DNA of 64,000 nt from Thysanoteuthis rhombus (taxonomy: Eukaryota; Mollusca; Cephalopoda; Oegopsida; Thysanoteuthidae), in contig OY735203.1 in assembly GCA_963457665.1 (NCBI GenBank), positions 23,052,906-23,116,905 on the forward strand, read 5' to 3'. Position 1 is the stretch's first letter. Every line of letters starts with the position of its first letter. The notes beneath the pieces are model-generated. The model saw only the letters and a program-made list of their open reading frames with translations, was not told the origin of the DNA and ran no database searches. The position numbers and the translations under genes were made by a program. This document shows positions 26,304-36,660 of the stretch, in pieces.

Positions 26304-26365
26304 GCGGTTCGTCTTATCTCCACCTGCTTTTACCCCCAATTACTTTCGCGTTTGACAAAGATAAG
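26304..26365 (+). CDS. Candidate 62-nt internal exon
   Basis: A very strong acceptor (pyrimidine-rich tract ending TTTCCCAAG) and a good donor (GATAAG|GTATGA) bound 62 nt. Two frames are open: one entering in phase 1 (GSSYLHLLLPPITFAFDKDK) and one in phase 0. Function unknown, and there is no partner exon nearby with a matching phase. Confidence 0.4.
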
Positions 26366-26379
26366 GTATGAGTAATGTT

Positions 26380-26915
26380 TTTGCCTATTGGTTGGAGTCA
26401 TTTCTACAAGCCTGTTCTATCAGCCAGACCCATTGAAGCCATCCTGTCATTTTGAATCTTTTTTTGATGAGTTTATCTTTTTCTTTCTTATTCCACTAAA
26501 CGTAAAAAATGGAGATATAAAGAAGACATTTCACCTGAGGAGAAAGTTTTTCAGTCAAAAACGTTCATGTCTCATTGCGGTCTTCAATAATGGTCTACGA
26601 AGTTTAAGCAATCAACTCTACCTATAACTTCCCTTACACACGTCTGTGGATTCTATGAGCTGTGTTTTTTCTCTGTGGAATCTTCCGTTGGAGAAAAAAG
26701 TGAAGGATCAAAAATCAAATGTGAAATCAAATTCAAAATTCAAAGGCAGAGTGGAGAAAAGAAGAAAGAAAAACAACTTAACTGGGGTTGGGCAATAGTT
26801 CAGCAAGAAAATACGTATATTTTAGGCCATGATCAAGCAGACACCTTCCCCTTACCTGCAACATGATTTTGTTGGATAGTTCAATAACCACTACACAAAT
26901 AAACTTTATCGTTGA
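26380..26915. other. Unassigned DNA
   Basis: The frames at 26388-26627 and 26675-26866 lack splice support. Confidence 0.45.
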
Positions 26916-26918
26916 TAC

Positions 26919-26919
<1 letters not shown>

Positions 26920-26982
<63 letters not shown>
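26920..26982. repeat. (TA)n tract abutting SINE-like copy A
   Basis: A TA run ends directly at the 3' end of the minus-strand SINE-like element, in the position of a simple-repeat tail. Confidence 0.9.
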
Positions 26983-26983
<1 letters not shown>

Positions 26984-26985
<2 letters not shown>

Positions 26986-27212
26986 GTCATCCACAGACAG
27001 CTGTTCCAATGTATTACATCTCTTCAGTGTGGCTATAGACTTTCCATTATCCCATCCAGTACTGCGAGGTAGAATTGAAACTTTCAGTTCAGATCCGTAG
27101 GCCGATATCCTGCCTCTGGACTACGGAACTGGACAGGCAAAAATGCTGAATTTAAGCAATATATTTGAATTTCACAGAAATCCCTCATCCACCAGAGCGC
27201 TCAATTCCTATA

Positions 27213-27217
<5 letters not shown>
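26984..27217 (-). mobile_element. SINE-like repeat copy A (tRNA-type promoter, hammerhead)
   Basis: The minus strand contains an A-box match (TAGTCCAGAGG, plus 27112-27123) followed at tRNA-like spacing by a B-box-like GTTTCAATTCT (plus 27071-27081). A hammerhead fold follows near the 3' end (26985-27040). It is flanked on both sides by TA tracts. Related copies B, C and D occur at 27692, 27899 and 42788. The composition suggests a tRNA-derived, LINE-mobilised family of about 230 bp; the exact 5' end is uncertain. Confidence 0.75.
26985..27040 (-). ncRNA. Type I hammerhead ribozyme motif, copy A (one core lesion)
   Basis: Minus-strand order: GTC, TATAG, CCACA, core CTGAAGA, stem-loop II GATGTAATACATT, GGAA, CAGCTG, TC, TGTGG, AT, GAC. 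Helix I pairs CCACA with TGTGG, and GTC with GAC beyond an internal loop. Helix II pairs five base pairs around AAT. Helix III is the minimal CAG/CTG without a loop, and the cleavage site would follow TC. CTGAAGA matches the hammerhead consensus CUGANGA exactly. The GAAA box is GGAA (one change), so this copy is probably weak or inactive. Confidence 0.8.

Positions 27218-27300
<83 letters not shown>
27215..27300. repeat. (AT)n(GT)n compound microsatellite
   Basis: About 23 AT units followed by about 18 GT units. Confidence 0.95.
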
Positions 27301-27304
27301 TGTT

Positions 27305-27600
27305 GGGGTGAGTTCGTGCGTGTTTATGTGCTATATATGAAAGACGGTTGCTAATACTATCATCCATACAAATCCCTGATCTGAGCCGATAAATATTTAT
27401 AGAACAATGTATGCACTGGATAGAAACTGATTAAAGATTGATGAAAAAAAAGTTTGGCGTGAAGGCTCCAGAACAAGATGTCATATGAACGTTAACATGT
27501 TGGAGATCAACTGAGAAGAACAGAGAAAACTATACAAGATTTCTGCAAATTTCATGGATCAGTTTGTTCAGGTCTACCTATGAAGGAATTTCATCTCTCC
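27305..27600. other. Unassigned AT-rich DNA
   Basis: Nothing recognised between two microsatellite/SINE clusters. Confidence 0.5.
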
Positions 27601-27604
27601 CCCT

Positions 27605-27611
27605 CTCCCCT

Positions 27612-27692
<81 letters not shown>
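27605..27692. repeat. Palindromic (CT)n(AT)n(AG)n microsatellite
   Basis: CT units, a self-complementary AT core and AG units make a near-perfect palindrome that could extrude as a cruciform. SINE-like copy B starts at its right edge. Confidence 0.95.
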
Positions 27693-27695
<3 letters not shown>

Positions 27696-27826
27696 CATCC
27701 ACAGATGGCTGTATCGTTGTATTACAACTTTGTGCAACTGGACGGTCAGTAAGATTTAACATGAGTGATATATTTAATTAGCATATATTACCCATCCACC
27801 AGAGTGCTCTAATCATATGGAAGAGC
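27692..27826 (-). mobile_element. SINE-like repeat copy B, internally deleted
   Basis: It keeps the hammerhead 3' half (GTTGTAATACAAC, GATA, CAGCCA, TC, TGTGG) and the element's distal part (CTGGACGGTCAGTAAG on the plus strand, and ATCCACCAGAGTGCTCT). The segment with the helix I 5' strand, CTGANGA core and pol III boxes is missing. It is inactive. Confidence 0.7.
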
Positions 27827-27898
27827 GTTGCATAAGCTTTCAATGAACTAGTTACCTTACTAAAAAATTGCTCAACCTTGAATAGGGGAGTGTTAATT

Positions 27899-28038
27899 AT
27901 TGTCATCCACAGACAACTGTTTCGTTGTATTACAACACTTCACTGTGGCTATAGACTACCCATTATCTCATCCAGTACTACGAGGTAGGATTGAAACCTT
28001 TGCTTTAGGCCCGGTATCCTAGTTCTGCACTACTCCCA
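27899..28038 (-). mobile_element. SINE-like repeat copy C, truncated
   Basis: The hammerhead lies at 27901-27956, followed (towards the element's 5' side) by the B-box-like GGTTTCAATCC and a weak A box (TAGTGCAGAAC). The outermost 5' third seen in copy A is absent. Confidence 0.75.
27901..27956 (-). ncRNA. Hammerhead ribozyme motif, copy C (two core lesions)
   Basis: Same layout as copy A: GTC, TATAG, CCACA, core, GTTGTAATACAAC, GAAA, CAGTTG, TC, TGTGG, AT, GAC. Here GAAA is intact and helix II is perfect, but the core reads GTGAAGT instead of CTGAAGA, which changes the invariant first C and last A. It is probably inactive. Copy A has the intact CTGAAGA, so the two copies together reconstruct a canonical motif. 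Confidence 0.8.
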
Positions 28039-28039
28039 A

Positions 28040-28500
28040 CAAAAGGATATTTACACAAAGTACAATAATGACAAAGTAAACGTATAAGAAAATCACTAGA
28101 GAAAATTACATAAATTACCTCAACGGGCAATGGGAAATAAGTGACTGAAATGACACAAAAATATTTTTGAAGAGATTACTCGTTGTATAGTGGTTAAAGC
28201 TGTAATTATTTCTAGACTATATATTAAATGTTCATTTGACAATGAAGAAAAGGAAAATAACATTTTTTTTTTTTGCAACATTTTTTTTACATTATTGAAT
28301 GTGTTTGACAATTTCTTCGGAGAACCTTATCCATACCTCAAACTGTAACTCAGACATGAACGTAACAAAATAACATCGCTTCAGTCCAAATTTGACGGCC
28401 ACCTTTGATGTGGAAATTACTAATGCTGAAGATGAATACATGGATTCACAATTTTCATAACAATATTTTTCAAAGTTGCTTGAAGGACTTCCGTTTAGTA
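28040..28500. other. Unassigned AT-rich DNA
   Basis: No gene or repeat recognised. Confidence 0.5.
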
Positions 28501-28518
28501 TTTAAACTGTAGTGTGTG

Positions 28519-28583
<65 letters not shown>
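28519..28583. repeat. (TA)n tract
   Basis: About 30 TA units. Confidence 0.95.
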
Positions 28584-28587
<4 letters not shown>

Positions 28588-28937
28588 GAATCAAGACAGA
28601 ATTTTGTGTTGTAAATTCTATAATGCATATTAGTGCAAGTAGATTTGAGTTATATTTTTATTCTTATTCTATTTTAGCTCATGAAGACTTCAAATGAATA
28701 AACACTCAAAAAATTCAATACAACTATTTATCAATATTCTCCAACTTCAATGTAAACTTATTTCCTATCTTTAGCCAAATTGTCATTAGATAAACGTTGT
28801 GAAACACATTAAGCAATGATATCAATATTTATTGAACACTTGTATTCACTGTTTTGGCTTCGATGGAATAATTACCGATTCGATTGTGATAGCTGATCGA
28901 TTATTTGAGATGAATGTCTTATTCCTATTTTTTGCAG

Positions 28938-29056
28938 ATCTTATCGGTACACCACTTAATAGACTGTAACTGTTTTGTGTCGAGGATCCAAATAAAACGA
29001 CTCGTCCACCTAATATGTTTATCTACTCCACCGGATTTTGCAAGAAAAAAACGTAG
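28938..29056 (+). CDS. Candidate internal exon, unknown product
   Basis: A strong acceptor (CCTATTTTTTGCAG) opens a single frame of 39 codons, beginning ILSVHHLIDCNCFVSRIQIK, before a donor-like GTAG|GTGATC. The other two frames contain stops. It is basic near the end. No domain is recognised and no partner exon was found. Confidence 0.35.
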
Positions 29057-29059
29057 GTG

Positions 29060-29745
29060 ATCAACATGTTAACGTAAGAGGCAGTGCATCGTAGAACCTA
29101 CTAAATCCGTACAACTCGGCTCTTAACATAAATAAATTCCTGATTCTCAAGTTAATTATAAAAATCAATTTCCAAAGGTACTAATATGTAGGAGCAAAAC
29201 AATATTTACCACTTGTTTACTATACTTCGTTGAATATTTCGTATGTTTGGGGAGTGCCTCACATTTCTAATCAGTCATTATTTTGGTTCACCAGACTTTA
29301 ACACTTTTTGTACTAACGGCACTTTTAAAAACCACTCTTAATGTCGATCTGCATGTCTTTGAAGGTACTTGTAAGACTAATTGCTTTTTCTTCAAAGAAA
29401 CCTGATGAGTAGCTATGTGCTTGCTTGTTTTTGATCATCCAGTATTGATTGTCTTTAAATCAACTTTAAATATAAATGTCCAGAAGATTTTGACAAAAAA
29501 ATCATTTTTGAATCAGGATTTAAACACTCAATCCGCCACACGAGAAAGGGATATTTCTGTATCTTTTTTAGTCAATATTCATAGGTTTTTAACTGGATGT
29601 TATTGTTTACGTAAACTTGAATCAATTTTACCTAATATCCTACTAGTCGTCTCTCACAGAGAGAAAACTTCCATCCGTCACACTCCTTCCGTCCCAAAAG
29701 ACAATGTGTTAATCTATGATTGATTTATGGGTGCATGATGTAACC
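29060..29745. other. Unassigned DNA
   Basis: The plus-strand frame at 29415-29723 (about 102 codons) includes mixed residues but lacks clear splice sites. It is not supported as a gene. Confidence 0.4.
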
Positions 29746-29749
29746 GTGC

Positions 29750-30290
29750 AGCCCGAATCTCTGGCAGTAATCTCTGTTGAGGGTTTTGCACTTTTAGTCT
29801 GCATCCAGCTCAATAAGTAACATATATGCGATTTCTTCTTTATTTCTGCTGGCCATCCACTCACTGGTCTTGATGGCAAGCCTCAATTTGCTTTAGTCTG
29901 TGACAACAGCCCCAATATTGCCGGGTTGATGTTGCTTGTCTTTAGGTTCAGTGTACTAACGTATTTGTAATAGAGAACATACTTTCGGGAGCCAGCGTCA
30001 AGATCACAGTAAAGCATCCTTGGATATCAGGCCATCCTGTGTGAAGCTAACATAGATGACCCATTTCAAGCGCCTGTGGTGCGGAAGTAAAACAGACATC
30101 ATAAAATTCCTGTTTGAGATACAATCATTACAGGTGATCCCCAGAATCCATTTGAAACAGCGTAGATGATAAACGTTGTCTGATTTCTTAGTTTGCGTAA
30201 AGAGACAATGTTCCACTGTCATGATAGTTTTGTGGAGAAGCAAATCATCTTGGATAATCCAAGTTTCCTTTTAGAATAAGCATTTGATAT
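29750..30290 (-). mobile_element. 5'-truncated non-LTR retrotransposon, second family
   Basis: Minus-strand translation gives VYHLRCFKWILGIT, RRLKWVIYVSFTQDG and SKDALL, then after a frame change LLSQTKA and MASRNKEE. This matches the order of the conserved post-RT tail of a common LINE group (HLRCLR..LGI, then RRLRW.GH.., then P..LLY). It differs from the RTE copies here, which carry KLKWQWAGHVA. It is frameshifted and truncated. The clade (CR1 or Jockey group) is a guess. Confidence 0.8.
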
Positions 30291-30299
30291 CCTGACGTT

Positions 30300-30615
30300 T
30301 CATCAGGGCTTGGACGTCAAGAAATATCGACTGTATAAAAAACGTAACCACTTGAATGAGATAGGAGCGTTATTGCTTTTTTGTAAAAGCATCTGATATA
30401 TTCCATGGACGGAATTATATACCCATTCATCTGCCATATTAAGGAATAATTTGTGGGGAAATGTTCAGTAACTGAAACAATCACATGAATCCCTAAATTA
30501 GCATGATATGTATTGACAGACTTTATTATGATCGAATAATTTGCAGATGAGGTTTACATGTGTCTGCTCTAATATATTTGTATTCGTTTGACTTGTGAAT
30601 AACATGAGATTATAT
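30300..30615. other. Unassigned AT-rich DNA
   Basis: Nothing recognised. Confidence 0.5.
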
Positions 30616-30622
30616 ACAATCG

Positions 30623-30682
<60 letters not shown>

Positions 30683-30722
30683 GTGTGTGTGCGTGTGTGT
30701 GTGTGAGTGTGTGTGCGCGTAT
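30623..30722. repeat. (TA)n(GT)n compound microsatellite
   Basis: A TA run at about 30623-30678 is followed by an imperfect GT run. Confidence 0.95.
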
Positions 30723-30855
30723 GTGACTGAATGTGTACGTATGATTATATTATGCTGATGTATATGCTTATACGAACATGATCACATGCACATACATGTA
30801 TATCAATTTATATTTCAAGCGTAAACTTGTTAGAAACTCGAAATATGGATTTAGG

Positions 30856-31104
30856 CTATAGATTCAAATTCCTTGCTCTGTATGCAGATATCATTTCCGC
30901 TAATGCTCTTTGTAAACAAAAGCGCGTAATATGATTCTCTATGTGCACTTTCCCTTCTCTTGTCATCTTGATCATGCTCATTTCAGTGGGAAACAAGTAG
31001 ATTAGATTACGAAGAGAGAGTGACGGACTGATGCATGAATATTCTCCTTCCTCGTGAACTTGACATGCTAATATCGATCTCAACGATATCACAGTAACAT
31101 TCAC
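30856..31104 (-). CDS. Candidate coding segment, unknown
   Basis: The open minus-strand frame ends in a stop and contains a protein-like stretch: LIYLFPTEMSMIKMTREGK followed by an alpha-helical ALAEMISAYRARN. Possible acceptors lie within 31040-31090. It could be a last exon downstream of the 31242-31616 segment, with a gap of roughly 140-200 bp. No domain is recognised. Confidence 0.3.
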   Translation of the reverse strand: MNVTVISLRSILACQVHEEGEYSCISPSLSLRNLIYLFPTEMSMIKMTREGKVHIENHITRFCLQRALAEMISAYRARNLNL

Positions 31105-31241
31105 TCGAATATTGCTATATCAAGGCGCATGTTCACATAAATGCACAATTCCCATATGTATGGTTGTGTATACACGCGTGTTAGATTATAAGCAATGTTT
31201 ATCCTTGATGGCTGCTGCACGTTTTAAAATTGGTGTTCTTT

Positions 31242-31616
31242 TCATTGCGGCATATTTTGAAGTGTTACGTATAGGCAGTTAATTTCCATCGCCGGAAGCA
31301 TCTTCAATAGGCATGTGAGTGTAGGAACTAGATCTTGTATCAATGGAAGAACTTTGCTTGATCCAATGAGTGTCAATTCTCCCTGAATAATATGGACAAC
31401 GAACTGAGTTTGCAGCCTTATGAAGGAAAAGCGATCTCTGTTGGAAAATGAACAGTCGGTTGAGGTAGTATAATAGTTACGAAAAAGTTCTGCTGTGAGG
31501 TATTCGGTCGTATCTTTCACGGGAAATATACCTTTGCACGTATCATCTAACTCAACATCATTAAAAATCTGGTATAGCTCTTCTAAGGCCATGTGCCATG
31601 AAACATTGCCCAAAAT
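31242..31616 (-). CDS. Candidate exon, alpha-helical protein of unknown function
   Basis: An acceptor (CATTCCTTTAG) opens a 124-codon frame in phase 0 that starts ILGNVSWHMALEELYQIFND and includes QTQFVVHIIQGELTLIGSSK and VLPLIQDLVPTLTCLLKML. Composition is balanced and helix-forming, as in HEAT or armadillo-type proteins, but no family is recognised. Possible donors are CAAAG|GTATAT early and CTATAC|GTAACA near the end; otherwise the frame ends at a stop. The entry phase is compatible with the exit phase of the exon at 46984-47117. Confidence 0.45.
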   Translation of the reverse strand: MLGNVSWHMALEELYQIFNDVELDDTCKGIFPVKDTTEYLTAELFRNYYTTSTDCSFSNRDRFSFIRLQTQFVVHIIQGELTLIGSSKVLPLIQDLVPTLTCLLKMLPAMEINCLYVTLQNMPQ

Positions 31617-31624
31617 CTAAAGGA

Positions 31625-32635
31625 ATGACTTTATTGTAATGCATACCTCAGCAAAATCTCAAGAAATCAACCCTATTGTCCATTTAAAGGATGTATGAGA
31701 CCAATAAGTCATATTTACAGATCCTCGAATGAAGAAATACCTTTTCCAGATTTTTGTGTTATTTTTGTTTTTCAATTAGTTCGTTACATTGAAAGTGGTT
31801 ATGTGTTAGTTATATGGGTGATCATCTCTAGAATCGATAGCCGTTCTTGACTGCTGACGAAATGGCTGTCAGGCTGATATATCTAAAAATCCCAACTTGT
31901 TGTTTCCATCCACTCGTTCTATATATGTTTGACGTGAAAGGGAGAGAACTCACACATATCCTTCGTTCGAATCTGCCGCTTGTTTCTTTGTTAGTTTTAC
32001 AGTTTTACTTGGACATGAACTTTTAAAAATAAATCTTTTGAATTTTAGGTATTTTTTTGTTAAATATGCACAAAATCAGTAAACTAATTTTACCAAGATG
32101 ACACGAAACCTTAAAGATTAAAAGAAAATCATATTTCTTCGTCTTCAATAACATCTCCCTTATAACGACTTATTTATTTGATATGAGGAACGAAAAAAAT
32201 CAACAGTGTTTTGGCCATTCGAATAGGTAACATTTGTTTGTTTCCTTCCTTTTTTTTTTTCTTCGAAGAAAGATATTCTGTGGAGATCACAAATGAAAGA
32301 AGAACAAAATGGAGAGAATGAAAAATTGTATTTAGTTAAAAAGCTTACACTCATCACACAATTTACTTTTGGATAGCATTACATTAAAATGAATTTATAT
32401 GAGAGTGGCTGATCTTGAGAGGCATTTATTGCTATTTGCAAGTTCGTTCTTAGTGGAGAGATTTAGTGGACTAGCTGTGCCGAGGAAGCGTCAAATATCA
32501 TGGAACATACAAGGAAAAATGATAATAGTACTAAAACTATTCAGTGAGACCACGACTAAGATTAAACGACATCTTCATGCCATTTGTTCTGGTTGCTTGA
32601 CACTTGTGATGTAATGGCTATTCTTTCCGTATATG
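31625..32635. other. Unassigned AT-rich DNA
   Basis: Frames at 32160-32357 (minus) and 32399-32614 (plus) lack splice or motif support. Confidence 0.45.
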
Positions 32636-32642
32636 TGTGTGC

Positions 32643-32674
<32 letters not shown>

Positions 32675-32676
32675 AC
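32636..32676. repeat. (GT)n microsatellite
   Basis: Imperfect GT run of about 40 bp. Confidence 0.9.
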
Positions 32677-32699
32677 ATTCTTTGTTTAGCACTATAATT

Positions 32700-33030
32700 C
32701 ATTTTCTATGGAGTTGATGTCGATCAGAGTCCGTGTATTCAAGCTCTTATAAACGCATGCACCCTGATCTGCTTGGCCCTCGATGTTTATCCACTGCATT
32801 GTGTTGTTTAGGTTACCATGTCTTCACGGTTGCGTCCTGAGCAAGTCAACCTAACGGAGCTCAGTCCTTTATAGGCGCCCTAAGTACTACTCTTCATAGT
32901 GAATGCTCAACAGGTGCATTGTATACCATTTTTGAAGTATTTGCATGATTCAACCATGACTTACTGGACTGGAGCTGGGCAGATTATCACTGGGCCACGG
33001 TGATTGGCAATTCCTAAATGTACTTGTGCT
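32700..33030. repeat. Dispersed repeat fragment related to 7685-7800
   Basis: It shares ordered blocks with 7685-7800 (see that entry) and extends further 5' than that copy. It contains no open frame of note. The family is unidentified; a SINE or LINE fragment is possible. Confidence 0.5.
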
Positions 33031-33039
33031 CAAATGTGG

Positions 33040-34430
33040 TTATAAACCTTATGTCTAAATGTAAACTGATCGATAAGCATTCTTGTTGATTCGTGGTGGG
33101 GTAAATATAAGATTTCAAACTAGTGTGTATCCTAAAAGGTAAGTAAAAAAAAGTAACTCCAGAATAAACTTAGTATAGAAACATAGAATCCTCTCAAGTG
33201 GCGCCCACAATATAGATCTATTTTTGACTGGTCCTAGAGACATGGTAATGTTTATAATATTTCTATAAAAATACCTACAAACACTGCCAATTCACTTCAC
33301 ACACACTTTGGCTTTAGCCCATATTTTAGTCTTTGTATTAAATAACGTGTTTTTTTTGTTTTTGCTTTGCTTATTCAAACATTTTTTCTCGTTGTTGTCA
33401 TATTCCTTTTTCCTCTCTTGGCTTTGGTTTCTGGCTTTAGTTGGAGTTAGGTTTTCAGGATTTGTTATTTTTAAACCTGCGATTTATTAAGAGACCGAAG
33501 AGACACCTGAATCCATCTAACACTAGAATGTTTACTTTAGTTGGATTGATTTGTCTCTCTATTTTAGCTATGTTAGAAATAATTTCGAGAAAAAATTTCA
33601 TCAAATGAGAGCTCCCACAGTGTCTTTAAATGAATGACGGAATGAATGTGATTCAAATTGGTATGATTTTGTAATTTTATCAGGACTGAAAAAATTGGTT
33701 TCTTTTCATGTAAGTTATAACCAAGCACTTTCACAACTGATTGAATGGTAGCAGGTCTACCAAAACTAACAAAATCCTTATGAATACTTGAGGTTGCTTT
33801 GGTCTGTTCGGTTCCAATTTCTATTCAGATCTTCAATCGTTGCCATTTTCTCATGATGGCTTCTGCCATGGCTCTAGCTGGTTGAAGTGAATTAAAAAAA
33901 GTAAAGTACTGCCGTTAGGCTTGCAACATTATTGGTCTTCTCTGCCCAGGCTCTAGATATCACACATTTCTCTGTCTCATTTAGTGCTATATATATGTTT
34001 GCGTATGTATGTGTATGTCTGTGCGTGTGTGTGAGTTAAAGAGAGAGAGACAGAGCACACGTGTGGAAATGAATAAAAGTATATGTGTATATTAAATTAA
34101 AGGTTTCTCTGTGGTATGTATACATCAAGTTGGAAAGAAAGCCCTTTCGATCTTTTGTAAAGACGAAAACTGATCTTTCAATATCTTTCCTATTCAAGCT
34201 AGTTACTATTACCTTTGATTTTCATTTCACAATCCTATTTAGTGAGTTAGTTATTTAAGTAACTGATATACACTGCTTCTGGTTTCAAAGCAAAGGACAG
34301 CTCTATCTCATGTTTAACACTTTCAAAATCAGTGGACTGTTTCCTCTCCTGTGAATATCAAAGTGTGATAATTACACGACACATGGTTTGCCGATTAGGA
34401 AGCAAAACATTCAGATTTAGAGCCTGATTA
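33040..34430. other. Unassigned DNA
   Basis: A good donor-like site (AAAAG|GTAAGT near 33138) lacks a convincing upstream acceptor. Short GA and GT runs lie near 34010-34055. No supported gene. Confidence 0.45.
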
Positions 34431-34464
34431 TTTTCCCGAGTGCATCTTGATACTCATTATTTTG

Positions 34465-34503
34465 GTATCATCATCATCATCCTCATCATCCTCCTCCTCC
34501 TAC

Positions 34504-34539
<36 letters not shown>

Positions 34540-34630
34540 GTCTTTCAACGTCCATCGTTGGACATAGGCTTTCCCCAGGATTCGCCACACTTCTCTATCG
34601 TGGGCGTCGCAGAGCCAGTAAAGCAAGAGT
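34465..34630 (-). mobile_element. RTE-clade LINE 3' terminus with (GAT)n tail
   Basis: The plus strand shows (ATC)n/(CCT)n then TTTCAACGTCCATCGTTGG and GATTCGCCAC. Read on the minus strand this is VWRILG.AYVQRWTLK followed by a GAT tail. It is the cleanest 3' terminus of the family in the window, with only about the last 100 bp retained. Confidence 0.8.
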
Positions 34631-34639
34631 AAAACACGG

Positions 34640-35460
34640 TTCTGATTGACCATTGAAGCTCATTTTTTATCAATGACAGGTGCAATACTTCTATATTGAC
34701 GGGAATAACACTTCTAGATAAACAGCACGCTTCATATTCGACCAAAGACAAAGCAAGGAACAATTTTCGGTTTTGATAATTGCACGATTAGTTTTCCTGG
34801 AAAAATGAGTATAAATAAGCCATTTATCATCATTAGTAATCAACATTTCAAGAAATGCTTCGGTTGCAAACCTTAATGACGACCAGATTGTGGTTCTCAG
34901 GTGGGGGTTTGAATCGGTCAGGTTATAAGGAAGACCAAGTTTTGACTCTCTACCACGCCCATTGAGATGGTACATGATAGTTGCATCTGTTATATTGAAC
35001 TTATGTCATTCTTCATCCTGTCAACGTTGAATTCTTCAAATTGGTTGCAAGAGCTTGATCGTCGATCGAAGCTGAGAGGCTATTGGATCCTTTTCAGATT
35101 GGCAAGGTATGCAATATCTGTAATACCTCATCTATGCTAGATGATGTTGAAAAAAAATTATTTTTATATTTCAAAATTACTCATGATATATCGATGTAAT
35201 ACTTGCTTGGATTTTTTATTTTATACGAATCAAGAAACTCAACTATTCTGGTATTTGCGTATTTGCCAGTGTATATACAAATGTGTTTTCCTAATCTGGT
35301 TGTTGGGTAGTGATTAAGTAGAATAAGAATATGTCTTTTGACTGTGAATTCATCCAGTCACAGCAACTCAAACTACGTAATCCTCATTGTGCATATGCTC
35401 ACATAAACACACATACACACACACAAGCAGACATCTTTAATAACATAAAAATGTATAACT
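34640..35460. other. Unassigned DNA, one micro-exon-like site
   Basis: Minus-strand frames (34545-34763, 34691-34975) have no splice support. A 9-nt ATTGGCAAG at 35098-35106 lies between CCTTTTCAG and GTATGC. Confidence 0.4.
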
Positions 35461-35463
35461 AAC

Positions 35464-35465
<2 letters not shown>

Positions 35466-35516
<51 letters not shown>
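35466..35516. repeat. (TA)n tract
   Basis: About 25 TA units. Confidence 0.95.
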
Positions 35517-35517
<1 letters not shown>

Positions 35518-35599
35518 CAATTTCAATAATTCGACGTTTAAAATTATGGGAGGCATTTTTTCTTGATTTTCGACATGATTTAAATTATTCAAATGAATA

Positions 35600-36010
35600 A
35601 ATTATACTGAACATCTTGTCTTGTCCTCACCAGTTTGGATAAGAATGGCATCATCACGTGTCAGACTACATTACAGGATCCATTGGTGCGAATGACTCCG
35701 TATTTCCACATGATAATATGGCCGTAACCAAGGTTACCCTGTCAAATCAACGCTTGTCTCGGGCAGAGGCCCATAAAACAGAATCGAGCGCCCAGTGAAG
35801 TTTCTCTGGATACCAATGATGGCCAGTCAGGAAAAATTGATGAGTAGCCATAAATTTTGTTCCAGGTTGGAGGAGGAAGCGGGGGATAACAATTTCATAG
35901 GGATACCAAACATCTTGCTCCCTTTCCACCTCCACTCATCTTTGTCCTGTTAGCTCTTGGCGTGAGATGTGAATGAAGGGAAGAGCGACAGATAGTCGAC
36001 GACTTCTCTG
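35600..36010 (-). other. GC-balanced unassigned segment
   Basis: A minus-strand frame (35747-35935, 62 codons, with many Trp and His) has an unusual composition for chance AT-rich DNA, but no splice sites or domains are recognised. It may be part of an old repeat. Confidence 0.3.
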
Positions 36011-36276
36011 CAAATGTGATCATTGTTGTAATTCTAATTAGCAGTGTCATCATGTTACCTTCACGTGCCAATAATCTGATTGCTCAGCTATTAGCTATCT
36101 TTTTTTTCAATGCCTGTAATACTGGAACCACGTTCTATCTTAGACGACATCCGAAAAAAAACCTTATATTCCTCTTTCATACAAATCTCAATCTTCATTC
36201 GTTCGACCATGTAACTTCTTCCAACAAATATAACGATGTGTATTTAAACAGCAATGGGAGACTTCTGTCTAGATAT

Positions 36277-36387
<111 letters not shown>

Positions 36388-36660
36388 GGAGTGAGAAAGG
36401 GACACAGACAGAAGCAGAGACACCTTAGGGGCTCGGAACACTTCATATTGAATTACTAAGTAAATCATAGAATTTACAAATCAATGTCGGCCTATTGCAT
36501 CTAACCTGAGTTGATACGTTATGCATGAAAAGGTTAAACTTTTTATATATCTAAAGTGAATATCTACGTTCTGTGCAAATACGTGCCTGCAAAACTCGAA
36601 GTAAATTTCCTGTCAAGACAAATTACAGCTATCTTGAAAGGAAGTCATCACTTCCAATAG

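Noticed and set aside
32636-32676. (GT)n run as a possible regulatory Z-DNA site
   Set aside because: Simple repeats of this kind are abundant throughout the window and there is no adjacent gene to link it to.
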